The notes: generated by a model not told the origin, from the sequence alone. Shown: positions 19,687-31,021, counted from the stretch's first letter. The stretch: 64,000 bases of DNA from Mytilinidion resinicola (GCF_010093595.1 NW_022985458.1:616115-680114), one strand, 5' to 3'. Made by a program: numbers and translations.

Positions 19687-22600
19687 TTATATATAGTCAT
19701 CCCCGCTCCTCTCGTGTGCGGCGTTGTACGTCTGCAGATAGTCCTCCGCCCACTCCCCCGCAAGCTTCTCGTCGCCGCGGAGTTTGGCGATCAGGGCTTT
19801 CTTAGCAAGCGACTCGCACTCGATGGAGATGTCTTCGATACATTTAGCGCCTGTTGAGAGAAGAAACGAGTCAGTTTGGGATGGAAGGTGGGGGATGAGC
19901 TCGGTGGGGAGGATGTGGATACGGGGGATATGGGAAACATAACGAGGGAAGATGTTGGGATTGGGGAATGAACTCGAAGGGGGGGATGTAAGCAGGGAAC
20001 TTGGGGGTCTAGCAGGGGATGAGGTTGGGAATCCAATGCATTACAAGCTTTTGGGAGCGAGGAAGGGAGGTGAAGCGGTTGACGAGGCAGGGATGCGGTG
20101 GGTAAGGTTGGTTTTGTACTAACATTCTCGAGCTCGATCAATATAGAGGTCCGCCCTGTTGACGTTAGTAGCGCGCTGTCGGAGGCCGGCTGGTGTGCTT
20201 CCGTCTTCGAGTCCTGCAAGTCCCATGTATGCGTCCGCTTGGATGGAGTAGAGATCCGCGCATAGGCTGAGATCGGAAGATTCGAGGGCCTGAGAAAGGC
20301 ATTAGTAGGAATGTCATGACGATCCTGTCCATGTGGCTAAGAACAAGCCAGCATGGGAACATATCTCCAGTCCAAGAGGTTGTTGAAGCGGGAGGGATAC
20401 CTGTGGTAGTATGGAACTCAACAGTCGGCTCGCAGCTCGACACTCTCCCATCCCATTTAGTATGTGAGCGATACGTCCCACGGCCTCCCACAGACTCGGC
20501 ATCAATCGCGCGCGAGAGCTCGTGCTAGCGGCCCTGAGCGCCACGCTGAACCCTTTCTCAGGCTTGCCAGCCTTTGCGAACAGAGTCGCCTTGGCGAGGA
20601 GAATGGTGACGCGTTGGTAGATGTCCGCACCCTCCTCTTTGAGAGACGCCGCCACGTCCTCTATCACAGCAAATGCATCGGAGAAGCGGCCGCAGAGTGT
20701 GAGGAAGTCGATGCGGGCGAGGCAGAGGAGAAAGGAGATCTCGATATCTTGGGCGCCGCTGGAGCTGAGCTGAGAAAGGAGATGGCTGCTGGCAAGAAGC
20801 TCGGCCCTGGGTGAGGTGAGAATTGATAACGAAGCAGATATCCACGAGGAATGATATTCCTGCACCGTTGTAAGACTTACCTTCGAATTGCTCGCTTCAG
20901 CTTGAGCAAGCCAGTGTAGTTGAAGATCAGCTGATGGAATTTCAAGGTGCGGTGTGCCTCCGGATCAATAGACTCCAGCATGGTGATTCCCTCGTCGTAT
21001 CGACCTGACTGTGATACCTGCAATCATGTTAGCCGGAGATGGTGGCATTGAGAGACGGCCATACGGTATATGCACATCGGCAGAGTGCTCTGATAGTCTC
21101 TTCCATTGGGCAGTTGACATGATAACAATGTAGTAGAAGCTCGCAGTAGACCTTCGACACATGGGCCATGCCTATCCGATGATCCCTGATTAGTATTGCT
21201 TGGTCTGGCATGGAAGGAACAATCTAACAGACCTAGTCTTGTATACAGAGCAGACTGCATCAGCATTTGTCCTCCGTAGTTTGCGACGATATTTTCGCGT
21301 ATGTTCAGATGGGATGCTTGGTAAATGTGCTCAATTGCACGAGGTATGGACTCGCCCTGATTACGGGATTAGCGTTGTTTTGAGGGAATAGCAATTGGAA
21401 TGAACAAGCATACATTTGAGAGGCCGAGCCTGGCCTCATCCAATAACGTGGAGCTTAGGAGGTTGTACATTTTCGTCTCCTTTGCCTTCTGCTTCAGAAA
21501 TGCTAATCCGTCTCGCTCGGAGCCGATCACTCCCATGTAACCAGCCTTCTTCATCTGCTTCGGGTAAGCCTTGCTCATATGATTGAGCCAGCTCAGACTA
21601 AAGTTCAAACAGCTCATATCTTGATTCTCCCTCGCCGTGGAGATAGTTTCGTTGATTGCTGCAACAGCTTCGGACCAGCAGCCAAACTCTGCGTGTAGAA
21701 TAGCCATATGGAGTAGAGCATATTGATAGTGTATTTTGTTACGAGTCTGCATGGCGTAATCGTAGTATCGATGAAGATTATCAAGCGCAGATGTGTAGTC
21801 GCCTGCCCGCCACGCATCGAAGAATCTAAGTCGAATAAGCAACTTGCCACCTGACAATGATGGTTCGCTTACTTCACACGGTGAGACGATCTCAATACAG
21901 TCCCTGCAGGACCAATCATGCCGCGAAGTTGCGACCTCATGTCATCCGGTAGTCGACATCCCAAGCCTTTAGATAGTTAGCACATGACTACTTCAAGAAA
22001 CCTGTAGATAGCATACGCTGAATCCGATCCACCTGATACTCTAGAATCCGTTCAATGTCATCAACGCTGACCATTTCTTCTGGTTCACTCAGCTCGTCCA
22101 GATGGCTGTAAACAGCTCGGAATAGGCTATCTCTAGCGCGCACCCCAACATCCGTAATGTTGACATCGATCCCGGGGCCAGCCATGCGTGTGGGTCTCTT
22201 CGTCCAGTCGGGAAAAACCGTCTTGTACTTAAGAAACGCCGACCAGAGCTGGATGGCGTCATGAAACTGGAGCCGTGTAAACTCCAGCTGTGCTCGTCGC
22301 ACGAAAGTCCCGAGAGGCGATGTTCTTGACAAGAGCATGTGTGCGGAAGGCTCGCGTTCTCCATCATCTCGGGACGGTGAAAGTATCCCAGCAAGCTCGT
22401 GAAAGAAAGTATGAAAAGCGTCAAACGAGTTGATTTCCCACAACTTCTTCAGGAACAGGTCTAGCAGTGTCTTTCCGGGGACGCTGGAAGCGTGTGCAAG
22501 GGTAACATTGTCGAAAGCACTTATCGAGGTGACGGCATCTGGTAAGCTGGATGAATCGCGCTGGCGATAATTTGAGCGAGCAGGAGAGATGATGTGAGAG

Positions 22601-22710
22601 ATAATGAAGGACAAGACTGGAATGGTTGCTGCAGTGGGAACAACAGCGTCGCAGTAAAGACTAGCCAGCACGAGAAAGCTGATCTTGTGGGGTGTCAGGT
22701 ACCGCGACAT
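19687..22710 (-). CDS. apc5: APC5, anaphase-promoting complex subunit 5
   Basis: Nine exons read right to left: 22710-22017, 21966-21873, 21825-21414, 21356-21233, 21171-21065, 21017-20881, 20806-20401, 20289-20124, 19850-19687. They give 767 aa, and all phases agree. Diagnostic APC5 segments: SPLGTFVRRAQLEFTRLQFHD, the exon 2-3 join producing VKFFDAWRAGDYTSALDNLH, YDYAMQTRNKIHYQYALLH, CWSEAVAAINETISTAREN, and the TPR-like KGFSVALRAAS region. APC5 is a TPR scaffold of the APC/C ubiquitin ligase that drives mitotic exit. Seven of the introns are 47-110 nt; the last is 273 nt (19851-20123). The 3' 127 bases around the stop are duplicated at 12914-13040. APC5 next to COX13/APN2 is conserved MAT-flank synteny. 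Confidence 0.93.
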
Positions 22711-23304
22711 TTTGACCAGTGAAGAAGCTCAAGGTAGATGAAGGGAGGATTGAAAGGAGTATCCTGGTGTTGACGGAAGGAGCCGTGTTCTCGAGAGTTC
22801 GCGCCTCGCGTGTCCTCTACAGCCAATCAGAGGCCTTCCTCAGTTTCACTCAACAACCGTGTATCTCATGTATTTCAATTCACATTTAGTTGGACATTTC
22901 TTAGCAGGGATAGCACCTTTGAACGTGGCGACCCCAGGCATGGATTAGTAAGGTAGGTGATGGGGTTATTACGCACGAGGTAGTTATTACGCTTCCGAAC
23001 GTTAAAAAAAAGCTTGGCGGGTGCACATGAAGCTTAGACCATCGTAATAACTACCTCGTGCGTAATAACCCCATCACCTACCTTACAACTTGAGCTGTCC
23101 CAACTCTCCGAGGAGGGTCCCTTCAAATGCTCTATCCCAATACAAGTAGCACTTCAGCAGGGAAGAATGGTCCAATATATACTAGATATCATATTCAGGT
23201 GTCGGGATCATGAAGATGCCTCGTTATGCTATAACATTTCCAGTAACTCCCACAGGCCCAAGATTGACTCCAGGCGCCTCAAACCCATATCACTCGTGCC
23301 AAGC
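22711..23304. other. apc5 promoter region and cia30 3' flank
   Basis: 594 bases between apc5 and cia30 on the same strand. Apart from the palindromic element at 22948-23086 I see no gene or RNA. Confidence 0.4.
22948..23086. mobile_element. 139-bp hairpin element (MITE-like) with perfect 44-bp arms
   Basis: The left arm 22948-22991 starts GTAAGGTAGGTGATGGGG. The right arm 23043-23086 ends CCCCATCACCTACCTTAC and is its exact reverse complement over 44 bases. The 51-base centre contains an A8 run. No obvious target duplication beyond the arms. A foldback MITE is the best reading. It lies about 240 bases upstream of the apc5 start and could form a strong cruciform or RNA hairpin. Confidence 0.75.
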
Positions 23305-24164
23305 CTAGATCAGGATTTCCTCTGGTTCCTCCTTCGACGGCCTCCTGGGTCCCACGGCTCTCGGGGGTTCCGGGGAACCTTTGCTTGTACGGAAAGCCTC
23401 CTTCAGGACGTCGTCTTCATTATATGCATTCGTCGCCCACATCCGACTGATGCTGAGATCATACGGCCCCGGCTGTCTGTCAATCAAGCCAATCCCGATT
23501 GTCCGCACCTTCTGCGTCAACATCTCGCGCTGCGGCTCAACCACCTGGCCATGGTTCGTCCTCACGAATTCGCTCCACTTGATCAGCACCGTTTCCCACT
23601 CCCCGGGCGTCTTTGCGTACAGTCTGTGCTGGTGGATATCTGTGGGTACTATCGACTCTGTCTGCACGTTTATGAAGTATTTGCGGCCATCGGACTTGAA
23701 TTGCACGGCGAGGTATTCAAAGGGATCTATGTCCCACAGCGACCTGCCGAAGATGGTAAAGGGCCGGTCGAGGGTCCGCCAGGCAGCGTAGCCTGTGCGC
23801 TGGACTTGCGGGCGGTCTGCAGGGAGCTTGGTTGATATCTCTCCATGGAATCGGGCGTGGGCGGGTTCTTTGGAGGTGGCGGGGTGGTGGTCGAAGTGGA
23901 TAGTGGAGAAGCCGCCGATGTCTTGATCGCTCATCGGTTTGCAGTCGGAGAGGGAATCGGGCTTGTCGAAGAAGATCAGAGGGAACGGCCTCCCAGGGGA
24001 TGTGAGGCCCTCGAGTTTCAACGCTAGATTAGGCGTTAGCAAATGCGCGTTGGAGCAGTTGGAGCTCTACAAAACAAACGCTCACCAATGTTAGAGACAC
24101 GCTTGAACTCATCCAGACTCCGCTTGACGAAGCCCGGCGCCAGACAGCGCGGCGAGGGGATCAT
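23305..24164 (-). CDS. cia30: CIA30, complex I intermediate-associated protein 30 (NDUFAF1 homologue)
   Basis: Two exons, 24164-24086 and 24023-23305, with a 62-nt intron (GTGAGC donor, GCTAAC branch site) give 265 aa. The start MIPSPRCLAPGFVKRSLDE leads into VSNIALKLEGLTSPGRP across the junction. The CIA30 domain is clear: MSDQDIGGFSTIHFDHHP, ARFHGEISTKLP, RTGYAAWRTLD, FEYLAVQFKSDGRKYFINVQ, HQHRLYAKTPGEWETVLIKW, and IGIGLIDRQPGPYDLSISRMWA. The protein is a mitochondrial assembly factor for the membrane arm of NADH:ubiquinone oxidoreductase. Other in-frame Met codons exist upstream in a repetitive Met-Leu-Gln region (CAT/GCAGCATCTG repeats at 24233-24270), but 24164 gives the expected family length. 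It is divergent from rim2. Confidence 0.92.
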
Positions 24165-24565
24165 TGTGGGCGTAGATATCGTGGGGACCGGGGACAGTGC
24201 CGCAATTGCTTCTCTCTTCACAGAGTAGTGGCAGCATTTGGCAGCATCTGCAGCATCTGCAGCATCTGGCAGCACCACAGCGCCATTGTGCCATAATGGC
24301 GGCAACACCCATGACGCAAAATCCGAGTCTCCTGCGCTAGCCTCTTCGGGCCGGCTGTCCCGAAATTCTTGAGACGACTTGCCATACGTCCTCGTCCTTC
24401 TGCTCCCCCACGACCCGCCACACCTCCATTCCTTCGGCACCCGGCAGCAGCTTCATGATAGTCTTGTGATATCCCGCCTCCGCTCTCCTTTCCGCTTCTG
24501 TCCTCTCCATCTCTTCTCCTCGCCACTGAAGCCGTCGACCGCCGCTCGAGGGCATCATCCACTAC
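24165..24565. promoter_or_regulatory. Divergent promoter of cia30 and rim2
   Basis: 401 bases between two oppositely transcribed mitochondrial genes. It contains a short GCAGCATCTG tandem repeat at about 24233-24270. Shared control of two mitochondrial functions is plausible from the arrangement alone. Confidence 0.45.
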
Positions 24566-25841
24566 ATGACCTTCGACACCGCCTCCAAGCCTCGACACCT
24601 TCGAGACGACGCCGCAATCCTCAAGCCCAGCATCATCCCGCAATCGCGCGAGACCGGCCATGTACTCCCCCAATCCCAGCCCGCCGGGGCGCCGGTGACG
24701 GTCAAGCAATCGCCCTTCGCGAAGTCATGGGCGCATCTCATAGCCGGAGGGTAACCACATCTCCGATTCCCCCAAAACCCTGTGTGCACCCGCTAATGCT
24801 CCCCAGCCTCGGCGGCATGGCCTCCGCAACCCTCACCGCGCCCCTCGACGTCCTCAAAACCCGCCTCCAAAGCACCTTCTACCAGAACCACCTCGCCGCC
24901 TCCCGCACCGCTCGGGGCCTTCCCCCCATCGAAACCATGTCCCTCGCGCGCTCATCCCTCCTCCATGTTCGCGAGACCTTCCAGATCCTCTTCGAAGTCC
25001 CCGCCGCCGAGGGCTGGCGAGCGCTGTTCAAGGGCCTAGGCCCCAACCTCATTGGCGTGGTCCCCGCGCGCGCTATCAACTTCTACACATACGGCAACGG
25101 GAAGAGAATTATCGCGGAATGGGGCAATGGCGGTAAGGAGAGCGCCTGGGTGCACCTGTGTGCCGCAGCCAGCGCGGGGATTGTAACGGGCACAGCGACG
25201 AATCCGATCTGGTTAGTGAAGACGCGGTTACAGCTCGACAAGTCAACGCACTCCGATGGGAAGGGGCGGCAGTACAAGAATGCGCTGGACTGTACAATGC
25301 AGACGGTGCGGAAAGAAGGAATCAGAGGATTGTACCGGGGACTGAGCGCGAGCTACTTGGGCGTAACGGAGAGCACGCTGCAGTGGGTGCTATACGAGCA
25401 GATGAAGCTGCGGCTGGCGCGGCGGGAAGAGCGCGTCCAAGCGAGGGGAGGCCTGCCGACGTGGTGGGATGAGACGGTGCAGTGGACGGGGAAGCTGGGG
25501 GCGGCGGGAAGCGCCAAGTTTGTTGCGGCGTTGATCACGTATCCGCATGAGGTATGTGTCTTTTCTCTTTCCCCACTTCCTCACATTGAGGTAAATTGAT
25601 ACTAACTACGAATCCCCAGGTCGTCCGCACCCGCCTCCGCCAAGCGCCGCTAGAAAACGGCGCGCTCAAATACACCGGGCTCGCGCAATGCTTCAAGCTC
25701 ATCTTCAAAGAAGAAGGCATGGTCGCGCTCTACGGCGGGCTCGTCCCGCATATGCTCCGCGTCGTCCCCAGCGCGGCCATTATGTTTGGAACCTACGAGG
25801 GTGTGCTGAAGCTATTAGGGACGTCGAGTAACGTCGACTAG
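24566..25841 (+). CDS. rim2: RIM2-type mitochondrial pyrimidine nucleotide carrier
   Basis: Three exons, 24566-24750, 24807-25551 and 25620-25841, give 383 aa. The protein has three Solcar repeats with signature motifs PLDVLKTRLQ, PIWLVKTRLQ and PHEVVRTRLRQ. Intron 1 rebuilds HLIAGGLGGMASATLTAP and intron 2 (GTATGT donor, CTAAC branch) rebuilds YPHEVVRTRL. The long first matrix loop, WRALFKGLGPNLIGVVPARA and FYTYGNGK fit the RIM2/SLC25A33-36 clade, which exchanges pyrimidine (deoxy)nucleoside triphosphates across the inner mitochondrial membrane and supports mtDNA maintenance. Length is normal for Rim2 (about 380 aa). The assignment to this clade is by overall pattern; another carrier clade is possible but less likely. 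Confidence 0.9.
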
Positions 25842-26797
25842 TCGCCACCAGCACGTGTCGCTATCGACACATTCACTGAAAGTTAGGGAGGAGGAAAAGC
25901 CACGCTCCTCTACTCATATCTTGCGATATCGATCTCCGAACGCGTAAAACTCTACTTCATGTGTACTGTTCTACTTTCGCACTTAGGGGAACCGGGCATG
26001 GGGAAAGGGGTTTGGTCGGCTGTACGTTGTATGACAACACGGCGCTACAAAGGTAGGAATGTTTGTTTAGACGGCTGGGAAAACATGCTCATGCCATGAT
26101 TAGGCTCTGTATCATATGAATGTACTCTACGCACGATGTCGAAAAGCATGTCGACAATGAGATATCTCAAGTCTTGAAACTCTCAACGTTTACCAGAAGC
26201 TCTGCAAACTGTTTCCCTGACTATAGATGACCGAGGGTTTCTATTGCTTTCAAATCGTCCTCTTACATTTCGATTGCATCAGCTGGAGAACAAGGGCATC
26301 CCGATCGACATTCGCAGGCCCACGACATATGCTCCTGTGGAAGCTTATTTCCTAGATCTTTTGTCATGCCATGACAGAAGGATACAACATCAGGCAAACT
26401 CCATACGTGATCAATCCGACGGCGAGACGCAGCTTTCTGTTCCAGCTGCTATGCGCGCCCTCCTGCCTTAGTTTGCAAGCCGCGACTTTCGATATGGCCC
26501 TTTTGCTTTTACGGGGAAAGAGGGTAGGGCAAGTTGAGGGGTGCATGAGTCGGTGATGGATGAGTAGAAGACGGGATAGTGAGCGAGCGTACAGTTGTAC
26601 GAGCTGGACAGAGCAAAGTTGTCTTGAAGACGGATTGCGGAGAATGACTGGCGTTGTTTAAATTCATTTAGTCAGCCGGCAACTACCACGAGCACAGGCT
26701 TGTGCCAAAGGGACATCAATCAAGCAAAACAACAGCAGCCCTCTACCGTCAGCACTACCTTTAACAGAAACCACATCTCTTCCCTCTCTTCGCCCTT
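25842..26797. other. Gene-free region between rim2 and the DUF7924-like gene
   Basis: 956 bases. Short open frames here carry no recognisable domain. It likely holds the rim2 3' UTR and the downstream gene's promoter. The last 60 bases before the ATG at 26798 are CT-rich. Confidence 0.4.
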
Positions 26798-28292
26798 ATG
26801 CTCGGAAAGCGTACAGCGCCCGAAGAATCAGACGTCGCCCGCTCGTCCCCCAAGCGGGTGCGCTGCACTCTCCCGAGTGCTCCAGCATCGCACTCGTCGC
26901 CCCAACAAATTCTCTACGAAGCCGAATCTCCCCTTATACAACCAGAGCCAGCGATCGCCTGCGAAGGGCCCTTTTTTTGTTCCTTCGACACCCAGCCAGA
27001 ACCGCCAGAGACTGCTGAATCTCCTCGACTTCGACCTTCCTCCACCGCCCCACCCTTCAACGAACCCGCGACCGACGCGCCCTCCACCGCACCCGCAAGT
27101 CTCACAAGCGAGAACCTCACGCTCTGGGACATGTTGCATCCTCCAATGGCACAGTCTACCGCAGTCAGCGAGGCCTCCCTTTCTACCGAACCTGCCAAGG
27201 ACATTAATAGACGGCAGGCGGCATATGGCATATTCATACACCGCGGTGATATCCCGGAAACGCTGCGGAAACACACCGATGAGATTGTCATGGACATGCA
27301 AAAGCCAACTACACCGTCAACTTCGCGGCTTGCCCGGAACTCGAGGAGAACGCGTGGCATGAACGAGCCGCAGGGCAAGGAGATGCTCGCGAGTGATCTG
27401 CTCTTCAAGACGGACATCGACGACGGCGAGGAGCTCATCCAGGTCCTTCCCGAGGTCATGTTCGGCCGCCACTGGTTGCCTACCGTGCCGGACAAGTGGG
27501 TGGAGAGACAATACGGTGCTCTTGAGCAACCGCGGCCCGATCATGCTGTCGGCTACATTACCCAACAAGATGCACACTCGATGGATCCGCGCTCAAAGGC
27601 GGCGCTGGAGCGGACAGAGGAGGACAAGATTACAAGGTAGGCTGCTTCCAGGCTGCAAACCAGCCGTATCGTAGCTGACATGGCATGGCAGGCACGCGTT
27701 GACTACTCAGCTTCACTTCCCGTTCCTTACTTGCCAGTGGAAGAGCCAAAGAAGCGGAGAAGGCCACTATCATGCTTCGCTACAGGGTGCGCGAGACGGT
27801 GCAGCCATCGTGCGCAGTCTCCACGACTTCTACAGAACCGCACAGCACACGCCGTCGATCGTCGACACGGCACATTTCTCGCTGACTACCGATACCGACA
27901 GTGCGAAACTTTGGGTGCACTGGCTCGAGACCAAAGAAGATGGAGGAGCGGACTATCACATGGAGCTTATCAGTCAGGCCTTCTTAAGGCCGCTGACACC
28001 TAGGGACACCGGCATGGTTGACATGTGCAAGATGCTCCGCAATATTCTTGAGTACGCTATTAGCGCAAGGCTCAACAACATCAGAGCTGCCATCACCAGT
28101 CTGCCACTTCCTCCACCGCGGCCGCGAAGCCCGAAGCGGGCACAATCAAGGAAGTCAATGTCTTCGTCCGACACCATGTCCAACTCCGCAACGCCAGTAG
28201 GGCATCCGCTCGCTACTGCGCCGAAATTCGATGCGCAGCTACCGACGCCGGAATCGTCGTCTCCACCGCTCAAAAGACTGCGGGAAGAGTAG
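26798..28292 (+). CDS. DUF7924-like fungal protein, PD-(D/E)XK-like core (two exons)
   Basis: Exons 26798-27636 and 27692-28292 (55-nt intron, GTAGGC donor, GCTGAC branch site, GCAG acceptor) give 479 aa. The N-terminus (about 130 residues) is Pro/Ser-rich with SPKRVRC, a nuclear-signal-like start. The central part holds VLPEVMFGRHWLPTVPDKWVE. Then RPDHAVGY and, after the intron, QLHFPFLTCQWKSQRSGEG and HASLQGARDGAAIVRSLHDFYR match my memory of fungal DUF7924 proteins. The pair PD...(x)WKS has the spacing style of PD-(D/E)XK nucleases, but the position usually occupied by Glu is Gln, so activity is doubtful. The C-terminus is basic and Ser/Pro-rich, ending PPLKRLREE. Seems intact, last gene before the transposon belt. 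Confidence 0.65.
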
Positions 28293-28402
28293 GGGTTATA
28301 GAGTAGAATGCTAGTAGTGAGGAGGCATCTAGGAGGAATTTAACTGTCCCGCGTACGAGTGGATGCCGGATTCGGGTACCTGGACAGGACCTTCCCGCGT
28401 AC

Positions 28403-29121
28403 AGGGGAGGGCTAATCGTACACCCCCTAACGAATAATTGTACACCCCCTTTCGAGTGATTATACACCCCTACTTTACCGCTTCTGATTGGCTCGGAGGT
28501 CCGGCAGGAGGCCTCCGAACATTCACCTTTACGTCTATCTACACGTGCATCTCTGCCGTATGTGAGCTCGTACGTGAGACTATACGTAAGGCTATATGAA
28601 TCGACATGGCTATACAGCCTCTCCGTTTTACGACGCATCCTTTCCGATTTATGTAGCCTTACGTACGGCCTTACGTACGGCTATATAGCTTTTCCAATTC
28701 GTAGAGCCTCACGTACAGCCTTACGTACAGCCTCACGTACGAGCTGTATATACAGCTGCACAAATCGGGCAAGATGCACTGTAAAACGGAGAGGTTGTAT
28801 AGCCATGCCGATTTGTATAGCCCTACGTATAAGCTCACGTACGGCTGTATATACAGCTGTATAAATCGAAAAGGATAAGCTGCAAAACGGAGAGGATGCA
28901 TAGCCATGCCGATTTACATAGCTATACGTACAGCCTCACGTACGAGTTTACATACGGCCTCGCGTATAGCATTACTTGCAGAGAGAGACGTGAAGATAAA
29001 TGCCTGGAGGAAGCTTCCGGTCCCTCCGAGCCAATTAGAAGATCAGATGAGAGGGGGTGTGTGGTTACTCGAAAGGGGGTGCGCGGTTACTTAAAAGGGG
29101 GTGTGCGTTTACCCGTCCCCT
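28403..29121. mobile_element. MULE-derived MITE with subterminal foldback repeats
   Basis: The left end is AGGGGAGGGCTAATCGTACA then CCCCC. The right end, read on the other strand, is AGGGGACGGGTAAACGCACA then CCCCC. These are inverted termini of the same type as the MULE at 46506-49910. The interior (about 28555-28980) is built from alternating copies of CGTACG/TATATACAGC palindromes and AAACGGAGAGG motifs in both orientations, which can fold back extensively. No transposase. A target duplication could not be identified by eye. Confidence 0.7.
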
Positions 29122-29147
29122 AGATTAAATAGATAGATATATAAAAA

Positions 29148-30524
29148 AAGGGGACTAGTAATGGCACACCCCCTTTTTCCTCCACGCACACCCCTTTTTC
29201 ACTCCACGCACACCCCCCTCTCGTCTGATCTTCTGATTGGCCAGAACGGCTCGGAGCTTCGTCCGGAGCTCTATTCTCACGTGTATCCGTACTGTATGGA
29301 GAGGCTGTACAGCCTCTCCATTTTATCATGCATACTGCAGCCGTATATACAGCCGCACGTGAGGCCGTACGTACGGCTATACCTAGGCTATACGTAGGCT
29401 ATATAGCCTCTTCATTTTATCACGCATCCTTTCCGATTACTGCAGCCGTATATACGCTGTTGTATTGCTACCTGCCGTGCCTACGTGCCTACAAGCATGC
29501 CAAAACTGTCAAAACCTCACCTTAATACGGCTCCTCCGCATCAAGCCTGGGCCCCCTCCATCACTGCCCGCACCTACTGAGTATTTTGATCCATATACCC
29601 CTCAATCTCTTCACCGTAGGCCGCCTCCTCATCATACGATGCAAGCTGACGGAAGAGCTCCTCACGGCTAAGCCTCGCCACCTGAGGATGAGGCTGAGAC
29701 TGAGGATGAGCGCTATCCTGCCGCTGTACTGCCTCCTTCCGTGATGCTGCCTTCTTCCGTGGTGCCTTATCCTTTGAGCCAAGCGGTCGGCCACGCTTCC
29801 TCCCTGTAGGTGCATCTGTATGAGGTTGTATAGGTGCGGGCGTAGGTGCAGGCGTAGATGCTGCTGTAGGCCTAAGAAGGGCTAGATTAATAAGAGTAGG
29901 ATTAATAGTTATACTAGCCGGTGTAGCCGTTGACTGAGGGGCACGCCGGACGACAGAAATAGCCTGATTTAGCCGTTGAGACGCTGCTAAGTGTCGTAGA
30001 GCTGTGCCTTGTTGTACATCCTGTTCACATCTACGGCTAGCTGTACCCATAGCAACCTCAAATAAAGATGGTTCTCTCTGGGTATTGTTGTATGTATGGT
30101 GGCCTCTCCGTAAAATAGGAGGCCGGCCCCGCCGATGCTCAATAACAGCAGGATTAAGTACATCTTCAAACGGTCCAAAAGGAATCGCCAGTTGTTGTAT
30201 ACCTGGCCGAGCAAACCACTAATGGTGATCTATCTTATCTGGTTGTACATAGTATACAGGATCGAGAGGATTGGCCAGCGCCTGATGTAGAGGACCGCGT
30301 AGCTTGTGCGCGCATGGTATGCTGTAGATAGAAACAAATGTATGCGTACAGTCGAGTGGGTTGTATTCATTTGACTTGGCCTTTTTCAACTGCTTCTTGA
30401 GCAGCTTCAAACCCTGCGGCGTAACTGTATGGAATAGATCACGGAATTCAAACTCTCTAACCTCATAAGAAGTTCTGGCATGCCACATCGCCCTCTGGTC
30501 CTCGTATCTAGACCGCCGGATCAT
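29148..30524 (-). mobile_element. Truncated MULE transposon (3' part)
   Basis: The left terminus AAGGGGACTAGTAATGGCAC followed by CCCCC at 29148 matches the outer termini of the other MULE elements. The body holds the C-terminal part of the transposase on the minus strand. The element stops at about 30524-30536, where gypsy integrase sequence begins, so its 5' half and other terminus are lost. Subterminal sequence 29265-29470 again shows CGTACG-type palindromes. Confidence 0.75.
29574..30524 (-). pseudogene. MULE transposase C-terminal fragment with AT-hook
   Basis: One frame with a single internal TAG near 30219 (explicable as TGG to TAG in HHWWFARPG). It aligns with the C-terminal portion of the plus-strand MULE at 46739-49541: RDLFHTVTPQGLKLLKKQLK, CTHTFVSIYSIPCAHKL, IQQLAIPFGPFEDVL, NNTQRE and the AT-hook RKRGRPLGSKDKAPRKK. 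The catalytic DDE part is missing. Confidence 0.8.
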
Positions 30525-30536
30525 ATTATGCGCAGG

Positions 30537-31021
30537 AGATCCGCCGAAGATTCTCTACCTTGAACGAGATGGTCACTTAACGACGTGCGTGCGCAAAGCG
30601 CAAGTCCTCGAAGCGGTACGAGTATGCCACGACCTAGCGGGACATTTCGCGGAGGACATCACCATGCGCAAGATCCGGCAGCGTTTTTACTGGCCCGCGA
30701 GATATCATGACGTGCATAGGTTTTGTCAGGAATGTCCGTCATGCCAGTTTCTGGGACCCTTAAGGCCATCTCGCCACGTCCTACCGTTCCTTCGAATCCA
30801 GCCGCTGGACCTGATTGGAATCGACTACATCGGGCCATTTTCCCCATTGGGACCGAATGCGGAGCAGTACATCATCATCGCCGTAGACTACTTCAGTAGA
30901 TGGCTATGGGCCCAAGCAACTCTAGATGCTACTTCTCTCACAACGCTAAAATTTCTCTTGTCAATAGTCGCGATCTTTGGATGGATGCGAGCTGTGTACT
31001 CTGACAACGGGAAACATTTTA
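30537..31021 (+). pseudogene. Ty3/gypsy integrase fragment
   Basis: Open in one frame across the HHCC zinc-binding domain (CHDLAGHFAEDITMRKIRQ with RFCQECPSC) and the first two thirds of the catalytic core (LDLIGIDYIGPFSP, AVDYFSRWLWA, VYSDNGKHF). It breaks off right after the second catalytic Asp motif, where the LTR-like element at 31022 begins. The remaining core, including the catalytic Glu, is absent downstream, so the fragment was already truncated or was cut by recombination. Confidence 0.85.

Noticed and set aside
23167..23835. Long plus-strand open frame antisense to cia30
   Set aside because: It mirrors the conserved CIA30 coding frame and has no domain of its own.
24379..24806. 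In-frame upstream extension of the rim2 carrier through Arg/His/Pro-rich sequence
   Set aside because: The splice at 24750/24807 joins a better exon (LIAGG to LGGMASATL) from ATG 24566; the extension includes intron sequence.
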